From NCBI GenBank assembly GCA_964409645.1, contig CAYPEK010000054.1, positions 1 through 26,809 on the forward strand: a stretch of DNA of 26,809 nucleotides, in the 5' to 3' direction. The position numbers and the translations under genes are program-made. Below, piece after piece: positions 1 through 8,175 of the stretch. Numbering within the stretch: the first letter of the stretch is position 1; each line of letters begins with the position of its first letter. Under the pieces are notes generated by a model. The model ran no database searches, was not told the DNA's origin, and saw nothing but the letters and a program-made list of their open reading frames with translations. The stretch comes from CAYPEK01 sp964409645. Its GTDB lineage: Bacteria > UBP15 > UBA6099.

Positions 1-2
1 TC

Positions 3-47
3 GCCTTGTATCTCATCCCTTTTTTCGATTTCTACCTGCACTGGTGA
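3..47 (+). CDS. possible C-terminal tail of a plus-strand gene entering from the left edge
   Basis: One plus-strand frame is open from the window edge to a TGA at 45-47 and reads ALYLIPFFDFYLHW, a hydrophobic, aromatic end that would suit a membrane protein. If real, this gene converges on the fecR-like gene whose stop lies at 58-60. Only 14 codons are visible and the other two plus frames are also open here, so this is a weak call. The protein cannot be identified. Confidence 0.25.
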   Translation, partial: ALYLIPFFDFYLHW

Positions 48-58
48 AAAATGCAGGT
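34..58. terminator. inverted repeat between converging gene ends
   Basis: ACCTGCA (34-40) and TGCAGGT (52-58) form a perfect 7-bp stem with an 11-nt loop, exactly where the FecR-domain gene ends on the minus strand and a possible plus-strand gene ends. Neither strand has a clear T-tract after the stem, so an intrinsic terminator is only a possibility. Confidence 0.3.
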
Positions 59-798
59 TAGAATTTAAGTTTGCCTTTGATGTTATTCTTTATTTCTTCT
101 TTTTTCTCTTCGACTTGTTCCTTCATCGCTTCTTTGATTTTGCCGACTGAAATCTGGTCCTTCCACTGGTTCAGCTTGTCCTGAAATTGCTGAACGTCGA
201 ATTTCTGGAGGTCGCCGGGCATCGCGTCCTTGAGAATTTCCGTAGCCATTCCGGCCTCCGCGAGCACCTCGCCGAGGTCGTTGAACACGCTCACTACGCC
301 CTCGAGCACGCTGACTTTCGATTTTCCGTCCTCATCGACCGCGACGTCGAACTCCGTGCCGCGCACGCCCGCCTGCGCCGTCGGCGTCTTCACCTGAAAC
401 ACAACTTTCTCGTTCTTGTCGTCGATCTTCGCCCACGCTTCGCCGACTTTCAGGTCGAGTTGATTTGCGATTTTCTTTTTCGGATCGAGTGTGGTCACTT
501 TGAACTGCGACAGCGCGTTGACTTTCACCTGCACTTTATTGCCGAACTGGAGCGCCGCGCCGCTGTCCTTCTGCGTGCGAACGATATCGCCGACGTAGAT
601 GCACATATTGAGGTCGGCGTCGGTCCACTCGTCCTCGTCCTTTTCCTTATACTGCACTTTGCCCGTGATACCTGCGATAAAAGCGTCGCAATCGTCTTCT
701 TTCGCGGGTTTAGAGTCGGCGGCGAGCGCCGCATCCGCCGCGAACATCGCAAGCGCGGCCATCAGCATTAAGATGATCGCTGTTATGTTTTTTCTCAT
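58..798 (-). CDS. exported FecR-domain protein
   Basis: This 246-residue protein begins with a clear Sec signal peptide: MRKN, a hydrophobic run to about residue 22, then an Ala-rich cleavage region near 26. The mature part carries a FecR domain at about residues 40-170. It has the usual features: an entry strand GKVQY, the turn VGDIVRT, and the family hallmark TPTAQAGVRGTEFDV near residue 140, followed by VLEGVVSVF. The last 35 residues are Lys/Glu-rich and probably helical or coiled coil. Stand-alone FecR proteins of this kind are periplasmic or surface proteins of unclear role, unlike the anti-sigma FecR of iron uptake, which has a cytoplasmic N-terminus and a sigma factor neighbour; neither is seen here. 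The start is supported by GGAGG five bases upstream of ATG. A possible promoter lies at 838-865. Confidence 0.85.
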   Translation of the reverse strand: MRKNITAIILMLMAALAMFAADAALAADSKPAKEDDCDAFIAGITGKVQYKEKDEDEWTDADLNMCIYVGDIVRTQKDSGAALQFGNKVQVKVNALSQFKVTTLDPKKKIANQLDLKVGEAWAKIDDKNEKVVFQVKTPTAQAGVRGTEFDVAVDEDGKSKVSVLEGVVSVFNDLGEVLAEAGMATEILKDAMPGDLQKFDVQQFQDKLNQWKDQISVGKIKEAMKEQVEEKKEEIKNNIKGKLKF

Positions 799-837
799 TT
801 TTTCCTCCAGCGCCCGGATTCCATGATGACTATTATA

Positions 838-865
838 TTAATACGTCAAAACACGGATTCGTCAA
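838..865 (-). promoter_or_regulatory. candidate sigma70-type promoter of the FecR-domain gene
   Basis: On the minus strand TTGACG (860-865) is followed after 16 bases by TATTAA (838-843), about 40 bases before the ATG. A TATAAT at 832-837 overlaps the same area but has no well-spaced -35. It rests on pattern match only. Confidence 0.4.
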
Positions 866-914
866 TAACGCCGTATGCTCGAGCCGGCGTAACCGCAATT
901 TCAGCCAAATAGAG

Positions 915-942
915 CAGGGGGCACGTCGCGACGCGCCCCCTG
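915..942 (-). terminator. strong GC-rich hairpin downstream of ilvD
   Basis: A 28-nt near-perfect palindrome has 13 of 14 pairs, with outer arms CAGGGGGC/GCCCCCTG and core GTCGCGAC. It sits about 37 bases past the ilvD stop and before the FecR gene on the same strand, the position of a transcription terminator. The minus strand after it reads CTCTATTT, a poor U-tract. It may instead be a stabilising hairpin or a dispersed palindromic element. Confidence 0.5.
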
Positions 943-979
943 AATGAATAATCCGAAATAGAATCGCCTGTTACAGTTC

Positions 980-2653
980 TTAATCCTTCACTTTAAGCAC
1001 AGCGCCGACGTTTGCCGACTGGACGAACTCGACGTAGCGGCGCATATAGCCGGTCTTGATGCGCGGCGGCGGCGTTTTGAACCCTTCGGCGCGTTTTTTC
1101 ATGACGTCTTCCGGCACTTCTATCGAGATTTTCTTTTTCTTTATGTCGAACGAAATCGTGTCGCCTTCCTTTACGAATGCGATTGGGCCGCCGGCCGCAG
1201 CTTCAGGCGAGACATGGCCGATCGCCGCGCCGCGCGTGCCGCCGGAGAACCGTCCGTCGGTGATGAGCGACACCTTCGCGCCGAGCCCCATCCCGATCAC
1301 GGCGGATGTCGGCGACAGCATCTCGCGCATTCCGGGGCCGCCTTTCGGGCCTTCGTAGCGGATCACGATCACGTCCTTCGGTTTAATTTTTCCGCCGAGG
1401 ATCGCCTTGTATGCGGTTTCCTCCGAGTTGAACACGCGGGCCGGGCCGCTGTGCTTCATCATCTCCGGGGCGACCGCGCTGCTCTTGATGACGGCGCCGT
1501 CTGGCGCGAGGCTGCCCCACAGCACGGACAGGCCGCCTGTTTTCGTGTATGGCTTATCTATGGGGCGGATGACCTCGTGGTCGTAAATCGCCGCGCACTT
1601 AAGATTTTCGGCGAGCGTCTTGCCGGTCACGGTGATGACGCCTGTGTGCAGGAGTTTCGCTTTGGCAAGTTCTTTCATGACGCCTTGGACTCCGCCCGCC
1701 TCGTTGAGTTCGGATAGGTAGTGGATTCCGCCGGGTCGGAGGCGGCAGAGATTGGGCGTCTTCGAGCTGGCTTCGTCGAACGAGTGGAGGTCCACCGGAA
1801 TGCTGGCCTCGTTCGCGAGCGCGAGCGCATGGAGAACGGTGTTCGTGGAGCAGCCGAGCGCCATATCGACCGCGAGCGCGTTCTCCATGCTTTTGGTGTT
1901 GATGATGTCGAGCGGTTTGATATTGCGTTTAAGCAACTGCATGACGTTGCGGCCGGCGTCCTTCGCGATCCTGACGCGGTCGGCGTGGACTGCGGGCACC
2001 GCCCCGTTGCCGGGCAGAGCGATGCCGAGCGCTTCGCAGAGGCAGCTCATCGAGTTTGCCGTGAACATCCCCGAGCAGGAGCCGCAGCCGGGGCAGGCGG
2101 AGTTTTCGAGTTCGCAGAGTTCGTTCTCGCTTAGTTTGCCGACTTTGTACTGGCCCACGGCCTCGAACACATCTATCAGGTCGAGTCCGCGGTCGCTGCC
2201 GCGCAGCCGCCCGGGAAGCATCGGCCCGCCGGTGACGACGACCGCCGGGATGTTCAGTCGCACGAATGCCATCAGAATGCCCGGCGTGATCTTGTCGCAG
2301 CCGGTGACTGCGACGAGCGCATCGAACCCGTGCGCGATAGCCATCGTTTCGACGGAGTCCGCGATCAGCTCGCGGCTGCCGAGCGAGTATTTCATCCCGA
2401 TGTGGTTCATTGCGATTCCGTCGCAGATGCCGATTGTCGGAAACTCGATAGGCGTGCCGCCCGCGGAGCGGATTCCAGCCTTTACCGCGTTGGCGAGTGT
2501 GTCGAGATGAATGTGGCCCGGAATGATCTCGTTTGCTGTATTGATTACGCCGACCAGCGGCCGCGCGATCTCTTCGTCTGTGAGCCCCAGCGCCTTGAAC
2601 AGAGACCTGTGCGGCGCCTTTTCCAAACCCTTTTTCACCGAATCACTTTTCAT
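980..2653 (-). CDS. ilvD: dihydroxy-acid dehydratase
   Basis: IlvD removes water from 2,3-dihydroxy-isovalerate and -methylvalerate to give the 2-keto acids of valine, leucine and isoleucine synthesis; it is a cytosolic Fe-S enzyme. The 557-residue product has the family signatures: GICDGIA, VTGCDKITPG (Cys ligand region and the conserved Lys), CPGCGSCSGMFTANS, and the C-terminal DGRFSGGTRGAAIGHVSPE. The first Cys position of many IlvDs is glycine here (EIIPGHIHLD), a variant I recall from archaeal and other bacterial IlvDs. I start it at the ATG at 2651-2653 because GGGAGG lies six bases upstream and a good promoter (2681-2709) sits inside the longer in-frame ORF that reaches 2743. The resulting length is normal for the family. 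It is divergent from trpD. Confidence 0.96.
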   Translation of the reverse strand: MKSDSVKKGLEKAPHRSLFKALGLTDEEIARPLVGVINTANEIIPGHIHLDTLANAVKAGIRSAGGTPIEFPTIGICDGIAMNHIGMKYSLGSRELIADSVETMAIAHGFDALVAVTGCDKITPGILMAFVRLNIPAVVVTGGPMLPGRLRGSDRGLDLIDVFEAVGQYKVGKLSENELCELENSACPGCGSCSGMFTANSMSCLCEALGIALPGNGAVPAVHADRVRIAKDAGRNVMQLLKRNIKPLDIINTKSMENALAVDMALGCSTNTVLHALALANEASIPVDLHSFDEASSKTPNLCRLRPGGIHYLSELNEAGGVQGVMKELAKAKLLHTGVITVTGKTLAENLKCAAIYDHEVIRPIDKPYTKTGGLSVLWGSLAPDGAVIKSSAVAPEMMKHSGPARVFNSEETAYKAILGGKIKPKDVIVIRYEGPKGGPGMREMLSPTSAVIGMGLGAKVSLITDGRFSGGTRGAAIGHVSPEAAAGGPIAFVKEGDTISFDIKKKKISIEVPEDVMKKRAEGFKTPPPRIKTGYMRRYVEFVQSANVGAVLKVKD

Positions 2654-2680
2654 ATTCATCCTCCCAATATTAATTTTTTG

Positions 2681-2709
2681 ATAATATGGCAGTGTTTCTG
2701 AAAAGTCAA
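2681..2709 (-). promoter_or_regulatory. sigma70-type promoter of ilvD
   Basis: On the minus strand TTGACT (2704-2709), a 17-base spacer and TATTAT (2681-2686) make a near-consensus promoter. Predicted transcription starts near 2674, about 20 bases before the ATG at 2653. This excludes the longer N-terminus starting at 2743. Confidence 0.7.
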
Positions 2710-2792
2710 TTTTGATAGGATTCTCATGTTGCTGAAATTTCATTGCGTATGGAGTAAAATAATAATAATTCTAAGGAGGGCGGCCGGTAATA

Positions 2793-3851
2793 ATGATTAA
2801 AGACGCGATACAGAAAGTTGTGGACAAGAAGGACCTTAAGCGGAAAGAAGCGCGCGAGGTGATGTCGGAGATAATGAGCGGAGCAGCCACGCCCGCGCAG
2901 ATTGCATCGTTTATCACGGCGCTGAGGCTGAAGGGCGAAACGATAGACGAGATCACGGGTTGCGCGGAGGCAATGCGCGAAAAAGCGACGACGCTCAAAA
3001 TCAAGCGGGACGCGCTCGTGAACATCGACCGCGAGGACATCAACATCGACTCGGAAACGATTCTCGACACCTGCGGGACGGGCGGCGACGGGACGAATAC
3101 GTTCAACATCTCGACAGCAGCGGCGTTTGTTGTCGCGGGCGCGGGCGTGACTGTCGCCAAGCACGGCAACCGATCGGTGTCGAGCCAGTGCGGGAGCGCG
3201 GACGTTGTGCAGGCGCTCGGTGTGAACATCGACATCCCGCCGGAACGGGTGAAGCAGTGCGTGGAGCGTGTCGGGATCGGATTCATGTTCGCTCCGCTTT
3301 TTCACAGCGCGATGAAGCACGCGATTGGCCCGCGTCGCGAGATAGGCATCAGGACGATTTTCAACGTGCTAGGGCCGCTGACGAATCCGGCGAAGGCGAA
3401 CGTGCAGGTGCTAGGCGTGTACAAGCCGGAACTGACGGAGGTTATGGCAAAGGTTCTCGGCAACCTCGGCGCGCGCGCGGCGATGGTTGTGCACGGCGCG
3501 GACAGCTACGACGAGATAACGATCACGGGTGAAACGAAAATATCCGAGCTCAAGGGCGGCAGGATTAAGACTTACACGATAAAGCCGGAGCAGTTCGGAA
3601 TGAAACGCGCCTCGGTGCGTTCGATAAAGGGCGGCGGCGCGGTGGAGAACGCCGAAATCGTGAGGTCTGTGCTCGGCGGCGCGAAGGGAGCGCGGCGGGA
3701 CGTGGTTCTGCTCAACGCGGCGGCGGCGCTCGTTGTGGCGGGGAAAGCCAAGAATCTCAAGGACGGCGTCGCGCTCGCGGTGAAGGCTATCGACTCGGGC
3801 AGCGCTCTCCGGAAACTTGAGTTGCTGATAATCGAAAGCAATCGCGGGTGA
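2793..3851 (+). CDS. trpD: anthranilate phosphoribosyltransferase
   Basis: TrpD joins anthranilate to PRPP to make phosphoribosyl-anthranilate, the second step of tryptophan synthesis. The 352-residue protein has the small helical N-terminal domain, then the PRPP-binding loop GTGGDGTNTFNIST (about residues 95-108), KHGNRSVSS (123-131) binding the diphosphate, the segment HSAMKHAIGPRREIGIRTIFNVLGPLTNP in two conserved blocks (171-199), and the metal-binding DE in SYDEITITG. Length is normal for the family. Start is fixed by AAGGAGGG shortly before ATG. No other trp genes are near, so this is an isolated trp gene, divergent from ilvD over a 139-bp gap. A TAAAAT at 2755-2760 may be its -10. Confidence 0.96.
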   Translation: MIKDAIQKVVDKKDLKRKEAREVMSEIMSGAATPAQIASFITALRLKGETIDEITGCAEAMREKATTLKIKRDALVNIDREDINIDSETILDTCGTGGDGTNTFNISTAAAFVVAGAGVTVAKHGNRSVSSQCGSADVVQALGVNIDIPPERVKQCVERVGIGFMFAPLFHSAMKHAIGPRREIGIRTIFNVLGPLTNPAKANVQVLGVYKPELTEVMAKVLGNLGARAAMVVHGADSYDEITITGETKISELKGGRIKTYTIKPEQFGMKRASVRSIKGGGAVENAEIVRSVLGGAKGARRDVVLLNAAAALVVAGKAKNLKDGVALAVKAIDSGSALRKLELLIIESNRG

Positions 3852-3858
3852 GGAAAGC

Positions 3859-3954
3859 AGTAGCGAGTAGCGAGGATCGAGTAGCGAGGGAAAAGCAAAA
3901 GCAAGAATATAGAACGCAGAATATAGAATATAGCGAAAGACAAAAAGCAAAAGA
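3859..3954. repeat. degenerate short-unit repeat tract after trpD
   Basis: The tract begins ten bases past the trpD stop. AGTAGCGAG occurs at 3859-3867, 3866-3874 and 3880-3888, and again at 4073-4081. GAATATAG occurs at 3905, 3919-3926 and 3926-3933. AAAGCAAAAGC-type runs separate and follow them. The units interleave rather than forming one clean tandem array. The 3852-4054 gap otherwise holds no gene I can support. Confidence 0.6.
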
Positions 3955-4054
3955 TTAAACCCGGTCCGCGCGTAAGCAAGCCGCCACTTGGAAGAATGTG
4001 CGAACAAAACAATTAAAGCAGGAATGAAGGGTCTGGCAACGCGGTTGTATCGCG

Positions 4055-5464
4055 GTGCCTGTACAGCCCTTAAGTAGCGAGATACGAGACGATATAAGTA
4101 AGCAGGGGAATAACGATCTGGAACAGAAATCTGAAAGGCGGAATGCACTGAGGATTTTTCTGACCCTCATGCTCGCTTACGCCTTTTTTACAAATACCTA
4201 TCTGACAACCAACGACGCGTCGCGTTTCAGCCTGACGGTGTCGCTTGCGACCGGCCGCGGCGGCGTAATCACAGACATTCTTCCTAAGGTGATTTCGCCC
4301 GGATGGAGGATTAAGGACTTCGCGATCAAGGACAACAGCGTTTACAGCGACAAAGCGCCGCTCGGCTCGATTATCGCCGTGCCGGTATTCCTGATTGCAG
4401 CTAATGCAGGATTGACTCCCAAATGGATCATTTACGTTGTCAGCCTGCTTACATCCGGGCTTCTGACTGCGGCCTCCGCGCTGATTATTTACCGTCTCGT
4501 GCCTGTTTGGCGGCGCGACGAACGGCTTGCCGTGTTTCTCGCCCTCGCATACGGGCTCGGCACGCCCGCGCTTTTTTACGGCACGGTGTTTTTCTCATCG
4601 GCGATCACAGCGTTCTGCTGCATCGCGTCGTTTTACGCGTTCGTCAAAATGCCGCCGTCAGCGCAACCGACTGTACTCGCGGCGGCGGGCGGCCTGTTCG
4701 CGGGCGCCGCGATTCTGAGCGATTACTACGCCGCGATTTCGGCGGTCTGCCTGATCGGCTACGGAATCGCAACGGACCGGAAAAGAACGTTCGTCATAAT
4801 CGCCGCTTTTGCGATCCCGATTGCCGGATTGCTTTTTTACAACAATGCCGTGTTCGGCGCGCCGTGGCCGCTGTCTTACAGATATGCGTATCTTTACAAC
4901 GACTTGCACGCGAATGGGTTCTTCGGAATAACCGCGCCGACTCTGGAAATGGTGAAGCATCTTTTCGCCATGTTGTTCGCGCGGTGGGGCCTGTTTTTTA
5001 CGTGCCCGATAGCGATAATTACGATAATCGCTTCTCGGCGATTCACGCTTTTTAAACGCGAGGCAGTCATGATCGTCGTGATGGCGCTCGGCTATCTCTA
5101 CCTGAACGCGAGCGAGAGTTGGATGGACGCGTACAGCGCGCGTTTTTTCATGCCGCTGATTCCGTTCCTGTTCGTCCCGCTGGTCAGTCTCGATCTCAAG
5201 AACAGGCTGATACGCAACTTGTTTTTCTTTATTGCCGGTTTTTCCGTCATTATTAACTTGGTCGGGACGGACTGGTTTCTGCCGGAATTCATGGATCTTC
5301 AGAAGCCGGGCATGCAGAATATAGCCGGCATGATCGAGGGCGAACGCGGCGCGCGTATCGGTTATGCAAATTTCCTGTTTCTCGCTGCGGTGGTTGCGCC
5401 TGTGTGGCTGATCGGAACAAAAAAGAAACCGGAAAGGGAACCGGCTGCGGCGAAGACGGAATGA
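4055..5464 (+). CDS. polytopic membrane protein, possible GT-C-fold glycosyltransferase
   Basis: The protein has up to 469 residues and about ten hydrophobic segments. After the first segment comes a long extracytoplasmic loop containing NDASRFSLTVSLATGRG and YSDKAPLGSIIAVPVF. This layout (acidic residues after the first helix, then a loop ending in a conserved Ala-Pro before the second helix) is what I know from uncharacterised membrane proteins related to GT-C enzymes using polyprenyl-linked sugars. No enzyme activity can be assigned. The start is uncertain. The GTG at 4055 lacks a ribosome site, and its first codons are partly made of the AGTAGCGAG repeat. The only in-frame ATG (4169 region) would cut the first membrane helix. 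A CTG at 4148 preceded by AGGCGG is another option. It stands alone between the repeat tract and the next promoter. Confidence 0.75.
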   Translation: MPVQPLSSEIRDDISKQGNNDLEQKSERRNALRIFLTLMLAYAFFTNTYLTTNDASRFSLTVSLATGRGGVITDILPKVISPGWRIKDFAIKDNSVYSDKAPLGSIIAVPVFLIAANAGLTPKWIIYVVSLLTSGLLTAASALIIYRLVPVWRRDERLAVFLALAYGLGTPALFYGTVFFSSAITAFCCIASFYAFVKMPPSAQPTVLAAAGGLFAGAAILSDYYAAISAVCLIGYGIATDRKRTFVIIAAFAIPIAGLLFYNNAVFGAPWPLSYRYAYLYNDLHANGFFGITAPTLEMVKHLFAMLFARWGLFFTCPIAIITIIASRRFTLFKREAVMIVVMALGYLYLNASESWMDAYSARFFMPLIPFLFVPLVSLDLKNRLIRNLFFFIAGFSVIINLVGTDWFLPEFMDLQKPGMQNIAGMIEGERGARIGYANFLFLAAVVAPVWLIGTKKKPEREPAAAKTE

Positions 5465-5529
5465 GAACGACTCCCTGCCACTTGTCAATATTCGGAAATG
5501 AATGTTAAATACTGTGGTTGAATTGGGTA

Positions 5530-5557
5530 TTGCGTTTCGGACTGCCGGAGATAAAAT
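5530..5557 (+). promoter_or_regulatory. candidate promoter of the LeuA-like domain / epimerase unit
   Basis: TTGCGT (5530-5535), a 16-base spacer and TAAAAT (5552-5557) lie about 40 bases before the GTG start at 5597. Good position, moderate match. Confidence 0.45.
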
Positions 5558-5596
5558 AGTATGGCTGCGGCGGATGCGGCTACGGAAGGTTGAGAA

Positions 5597-6118
5597 GTGG
5601 AATACGACAAGAAATTTTTTCAGCGGCACTTTTTCCGGCTCGAACGGTATCGCGTCTCCGCGGACAGGCGGCTCAACGATGAGGTCGAAGAGAACGAGGC
5701 GACGATAAAGATACTCGTGCCTGCGTCGGCGGCGAAAGGGAAAATTCCGGACAGCTTCATAGCCGAGTACCAGCCCGATGATAAAAACTACGTTGCACTG
5801 TCGGCCACATCGAGCGGCGCCGGCACCGTTGACGCTCTAGACCGGGCGCTGCGCAAGCTGCTGGAACCGATATATGATTTCATAAAGGACGTGCGGCTTG
5901 TACGGTACGGCGTGACGAACGTATCTTCCAAGCGCAGCACGTCGAGCGAGGTCGAGGTGTTTATTCTCGCGACAAACAAGGACGGCAAATTATACTTTTC
6001 GGAAGTAGCGTCGGTCAGCGTGATCGAGGCGTCATTTTTCGCGCTGTCGAATATATACAACCGCTACTTCCGGGACGAATATGTAAACCGGAAAGCGAAG
6101 GTTGCCAAACGGAAATGA
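5597..6118 (+). CDS. stand-alone isopropylmalate/citramalate synthase regulatory (LeuA dimer) domain
   Basis: The whole 173-residue protein resembles only the C-terminal allosteric domain of LeuA/CimA enzymes, which binds leucine or isoleucine. Visible family features are FFRLERYRVSADRR and NEATIKILV leading in (residues 8-40), then GAGTVDALDRALRKLLEP, then VRLVRYGV. A strand pair with VEVFILATNKDGK follows, and the closing signature is VASVSVIEASFFALSNIYNR, which mirrors GVS-NIIEAS-AL in the enzymes. No catalytic TIM barrel (HxH metal site) is encoded upstream or downstream, and the preceding gene is an unrelated membrane protein. The GTG start has GGAAGG eight bases upstream. Its stop overlaps the epimerase start (ATGA). 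It may act as a separate regulatory subunit or amino-acid sensor; that is inference. Confidence 0.8.
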   Translation: MEYDKKFFQRHFFRLERYRVSADRRLNDEVEENEATIKILVPASAAKGKIPDSFIAEYQPDDKNYVALSATSSGAGTVDALDRALRKLLEPIYDFIKDVRLVRYGVTNVSSKRSTSSEVEVFILATNKDGKLYFSEVASVSVIEASFFALSNIYNRYFRDEYVNRKAKVAKRK

Positions 6119-7104
6119 AAGCGCTCATAACGGGAGCAACCGGATTCATCGGATCGCACCTTGCGGAAGTTCTCAAGGACAAAGGCTGGGATGTGAGGGC
6201 ATTGGTGCGCCCGACCAGCGACACTGAATTCCTTAAAAAGATAGAAGTCGAAACGGCCGTGGGCGACGTGCGGGACAAGGATTCCGTGAAGAAGGCGCTC
6301 GACGGCCGCGAGATCGTGTTCCACACGGCGGCTCTTGTCGGTGAATGGGGTTCTCCGGAAGATTTCATCAACATAAACATCGGCGGGATGAAAAACGTAA
6401 TAGAGTCGTGCGACGAGACAGGTGTGCGGCGGCTGATCGACGTCAGTTCGGTTTCCGTGCACGGCTACGAAGGTTTCAACCGCGACACAGAGGAGAGCCC
6501 GTTCGTATCCTACGGAACGATGTACGGCGACTCGAAGCTTGAAGCCGAGAAGCTGCTCTGGGAGGCACACGCGCAGGGAAAGATCGAGGGCACGTCGATA
6601 CGGCCCGCGATGGTTTGGGGCCCGCGGGACCGCGCTTTCATGACAAAAATGCTTCTTCTGATAATGAAGAAGCGGTTCGCATACATAGACAACGGTAAGC
6701 ACATCGCGGGGCTGGCGCACGTGAGAAACGTCTGCGACGCACTTCTCCGCGCCGCGCAGACTCCCGCCGCCGCCGGGAAAGCGTTCATAATTAACGACGA
6801 CGACGAGACGACATACCGCGAAGTGGTGGAAAAGCTCTGCGAGGAACTACGGCTGAAAAAACCGAAATTAAACATATCCTACGGAACAGCAAAAGTGCTC
6901 GCGAACATTTCCGAGAAATACTACCGGCGCAAAGGCTCGAAAGAAGCGCCGATGCTGACTAAGATGGGCGTTGCATGCATTGGGAACGACATCTCGTTCG
7001 ACTGCTCGCGCGCGAAGGCGCTGCTCGGATACGCGCCGCGCTATTTCTTCCCGCAGAGCCTCCCGGAATACATCGACTGGTTCAAATCACAATACATGCG
7101 CTGA
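6115..7104 (+). CDS. NAD(P)-dependent epimerase/reductase, extended SDR family
   Basis: This 329-residue protein is a single-domain extended short-chain dehydrogenase. The nucleotide-binding GATGFIGSH is at residues 7-15 with an acid/base-rich end of the second strand (VRPTSD). The active site has SSVSVHG (111-117) and Y137xxxK141 in YGDSKLEAEK. Downstream come RPAMVWGPRD and an HVRNVCDAL segment typical of nucleotide-sugar epimerases and 3-beta-HSD-like reductases. The substrate cannot be told from sequence. It starts at ATG 6115, overlapping the stop of the upstream LeuA-like domain gene by four bases, so the two are translationally coupled. Confidence 0.88.
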   Translation: MKALITGATGFIGSHLAEVLKDKGWDVRALVRPTSDTEFLKKIEVETAVGDVRDKDSVKKALDGREIVFHTAALVGEWGSPEDFININIGGMKNVIESCDETGVRRLIDVSSVSVHGYEGFNRDTEESPFVSYGTMYGDSKLEAEKLLWEAHAQGKIEGTSIRPAMVWGPRDRAFMTKMLLLIMKKRFAYIDNGKHIAGLAHVRNVCDALLRAAQTPAAAGKAFIINDDDETTYREVVEKLCEELRLKKPKLNISYGTAKVLANISEKYYRRKGSKEAPMLTKMGVACIGNDISFDCSRAKALLGYAPRYFFPQSLPEYIDWFKSQYMR

Positions 7105-7189
7105 GTTTTACCGCCGACGGAACAAAGCACGACTTTTTCCGCCGCGCGAGGGAACGTTTTACTCCGATTAAGGTTATATACATACAGCG

Positions 7190-8173
7190 ATGGAAAACAT
7201 GATAGTTGTCGAAAATCTGGTGAAAGATTTCAAAACTGTCCGAGCAGTGGACGGCATATCGTTCGAGGTGGGCGCGGGTGAGATTTTCGGATTCCTCGGG
7301 CCGAACGGAGCCGGCAAAACGACAACGATTTCTATGATATGTACGCTCGCGCGACCGACGGAAGGCAGGATAACGGTTGGCGGCGAAGACACTGTTAAAC
7401 ATCCGTCGCGCGTGCGCAAAATGCTCGGAATCATCTTTCAGGATCCGAGCCTCGATGAGCGGCTGACGGCGGCGGAGAATATCGAGTTTCAGGCGCGACT
7501 GTACGGTGTGCGCGCGCCGGAAATCGCGTCGCGGGTTAGCGAACTCCTCAAACTCGTGCAGCTCGAAGACAGGGCGAACAGCCGTGTGAAGACGTTTTCG
7601 GGCGGCATGCGGCGGCGTCTGGAGATCGCTCGTGGGCTTGTGCATTCGCCTCGCGTGCTGTTCCTCGACGAGCCGACCCTCGGTCTCGACCTTCAGACGC
7701 GTCAGTCCATCTGGGATCACATCACGAGACTTCACCGCCTGAAGGGCATGACGGTCTTCATGACCACTCATTACATCGAGGAGGCGGTGATATGCGACCG
7801 GATAGCGATCGTCGATCGCGGAAAGATTATCGCGCTCGACACTCCCGCCAATCTGATTGCGAGCGTCGGCGACGACGTCATCACTGTAGAGACAGTTGAC
7901 GGAGAAACGTTCGCGGAGGCTGCGAAAGCAAAATACGGCGTTGGCGCAACGACGTTCGACGGCGGTGTGAGGATAATCACCCCGGGCGGCGGCGAACTGA
8001 TCCCGCGATTGCTCCGCGAAATTCCGATACCTATAACATCCGTGAACCTCGCGAAGCCGACTCTCAACGACGTTTTCATCCGGCTGACCGGCCGTTCGGT
8101 GCGGGACGCCGAAATCGGCGCGGCCGACCGCATGCGCGAATTTCACAGGAGCGCGGTGAGGAGAAGGAGATAA
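7190..8173 (+). CDS. ABC exporter ATP-binding protein, DrrA-like
   Basis: The 327-residue protein has Walker A GPNGAGKTT (about residues 38-46), the Q-loop IIFQDPSLDERLT, the signature FSGGMRRRLEIARG, Walker B VLFLDEPTLGLD and the switch His in MTTHYIEEA. The 90-residue C-terminal extension matches the DrrA/CcmA-like drug, lipid or polysaccharide exporter subfamily. The adjacent gene encodes the matching ABC-2 permease, so the pair forms one exporter at the inner membrane. The cargo is unknown. Two starts are possible, ATG 7190 and in-frame ATG 7199, neither with a strong ribosome site. Its stop is two bases before the permease start. Confidence 0.92.
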   Translation: MENMIVVENLVKDFKTVRAVDGISFEVGAGEIFGFLGPNGAGKTTTISMICTLARPTEGRITVGGEDTVKHPSRVRKMLGIIFQDPSLDERLTAAENIEFQARLYGVRAPEIASRVSELLKLVQLEDRANSRVKTFSGGMRRRLEIARGLVHSPRVLFLDEPTLGLDLQTRQSIWDHITRLHRLKGMTVFMTTHYIEEAVICDRIAIVDRGKIIALDTPANLIASVGDDVITVETVDGETFAEAAKAKYGVGATTFDGGVRIITPGGGELIPRLLREIPIPITSVNLAKPTLNDVFIRLTGRSVRDAEIGAADRMREFHRSAVRRRR

Positions 8174-8175
8174 AT

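Noticed and set aside
5561..5594. Short leader peptide MAADAATEG before the LeuA-like domain as an attenuator
   Set aside because: It has no leucine, isoleucine or valine codons, and no terminator hairpin follows, so amino-acid attenuation is not supported.
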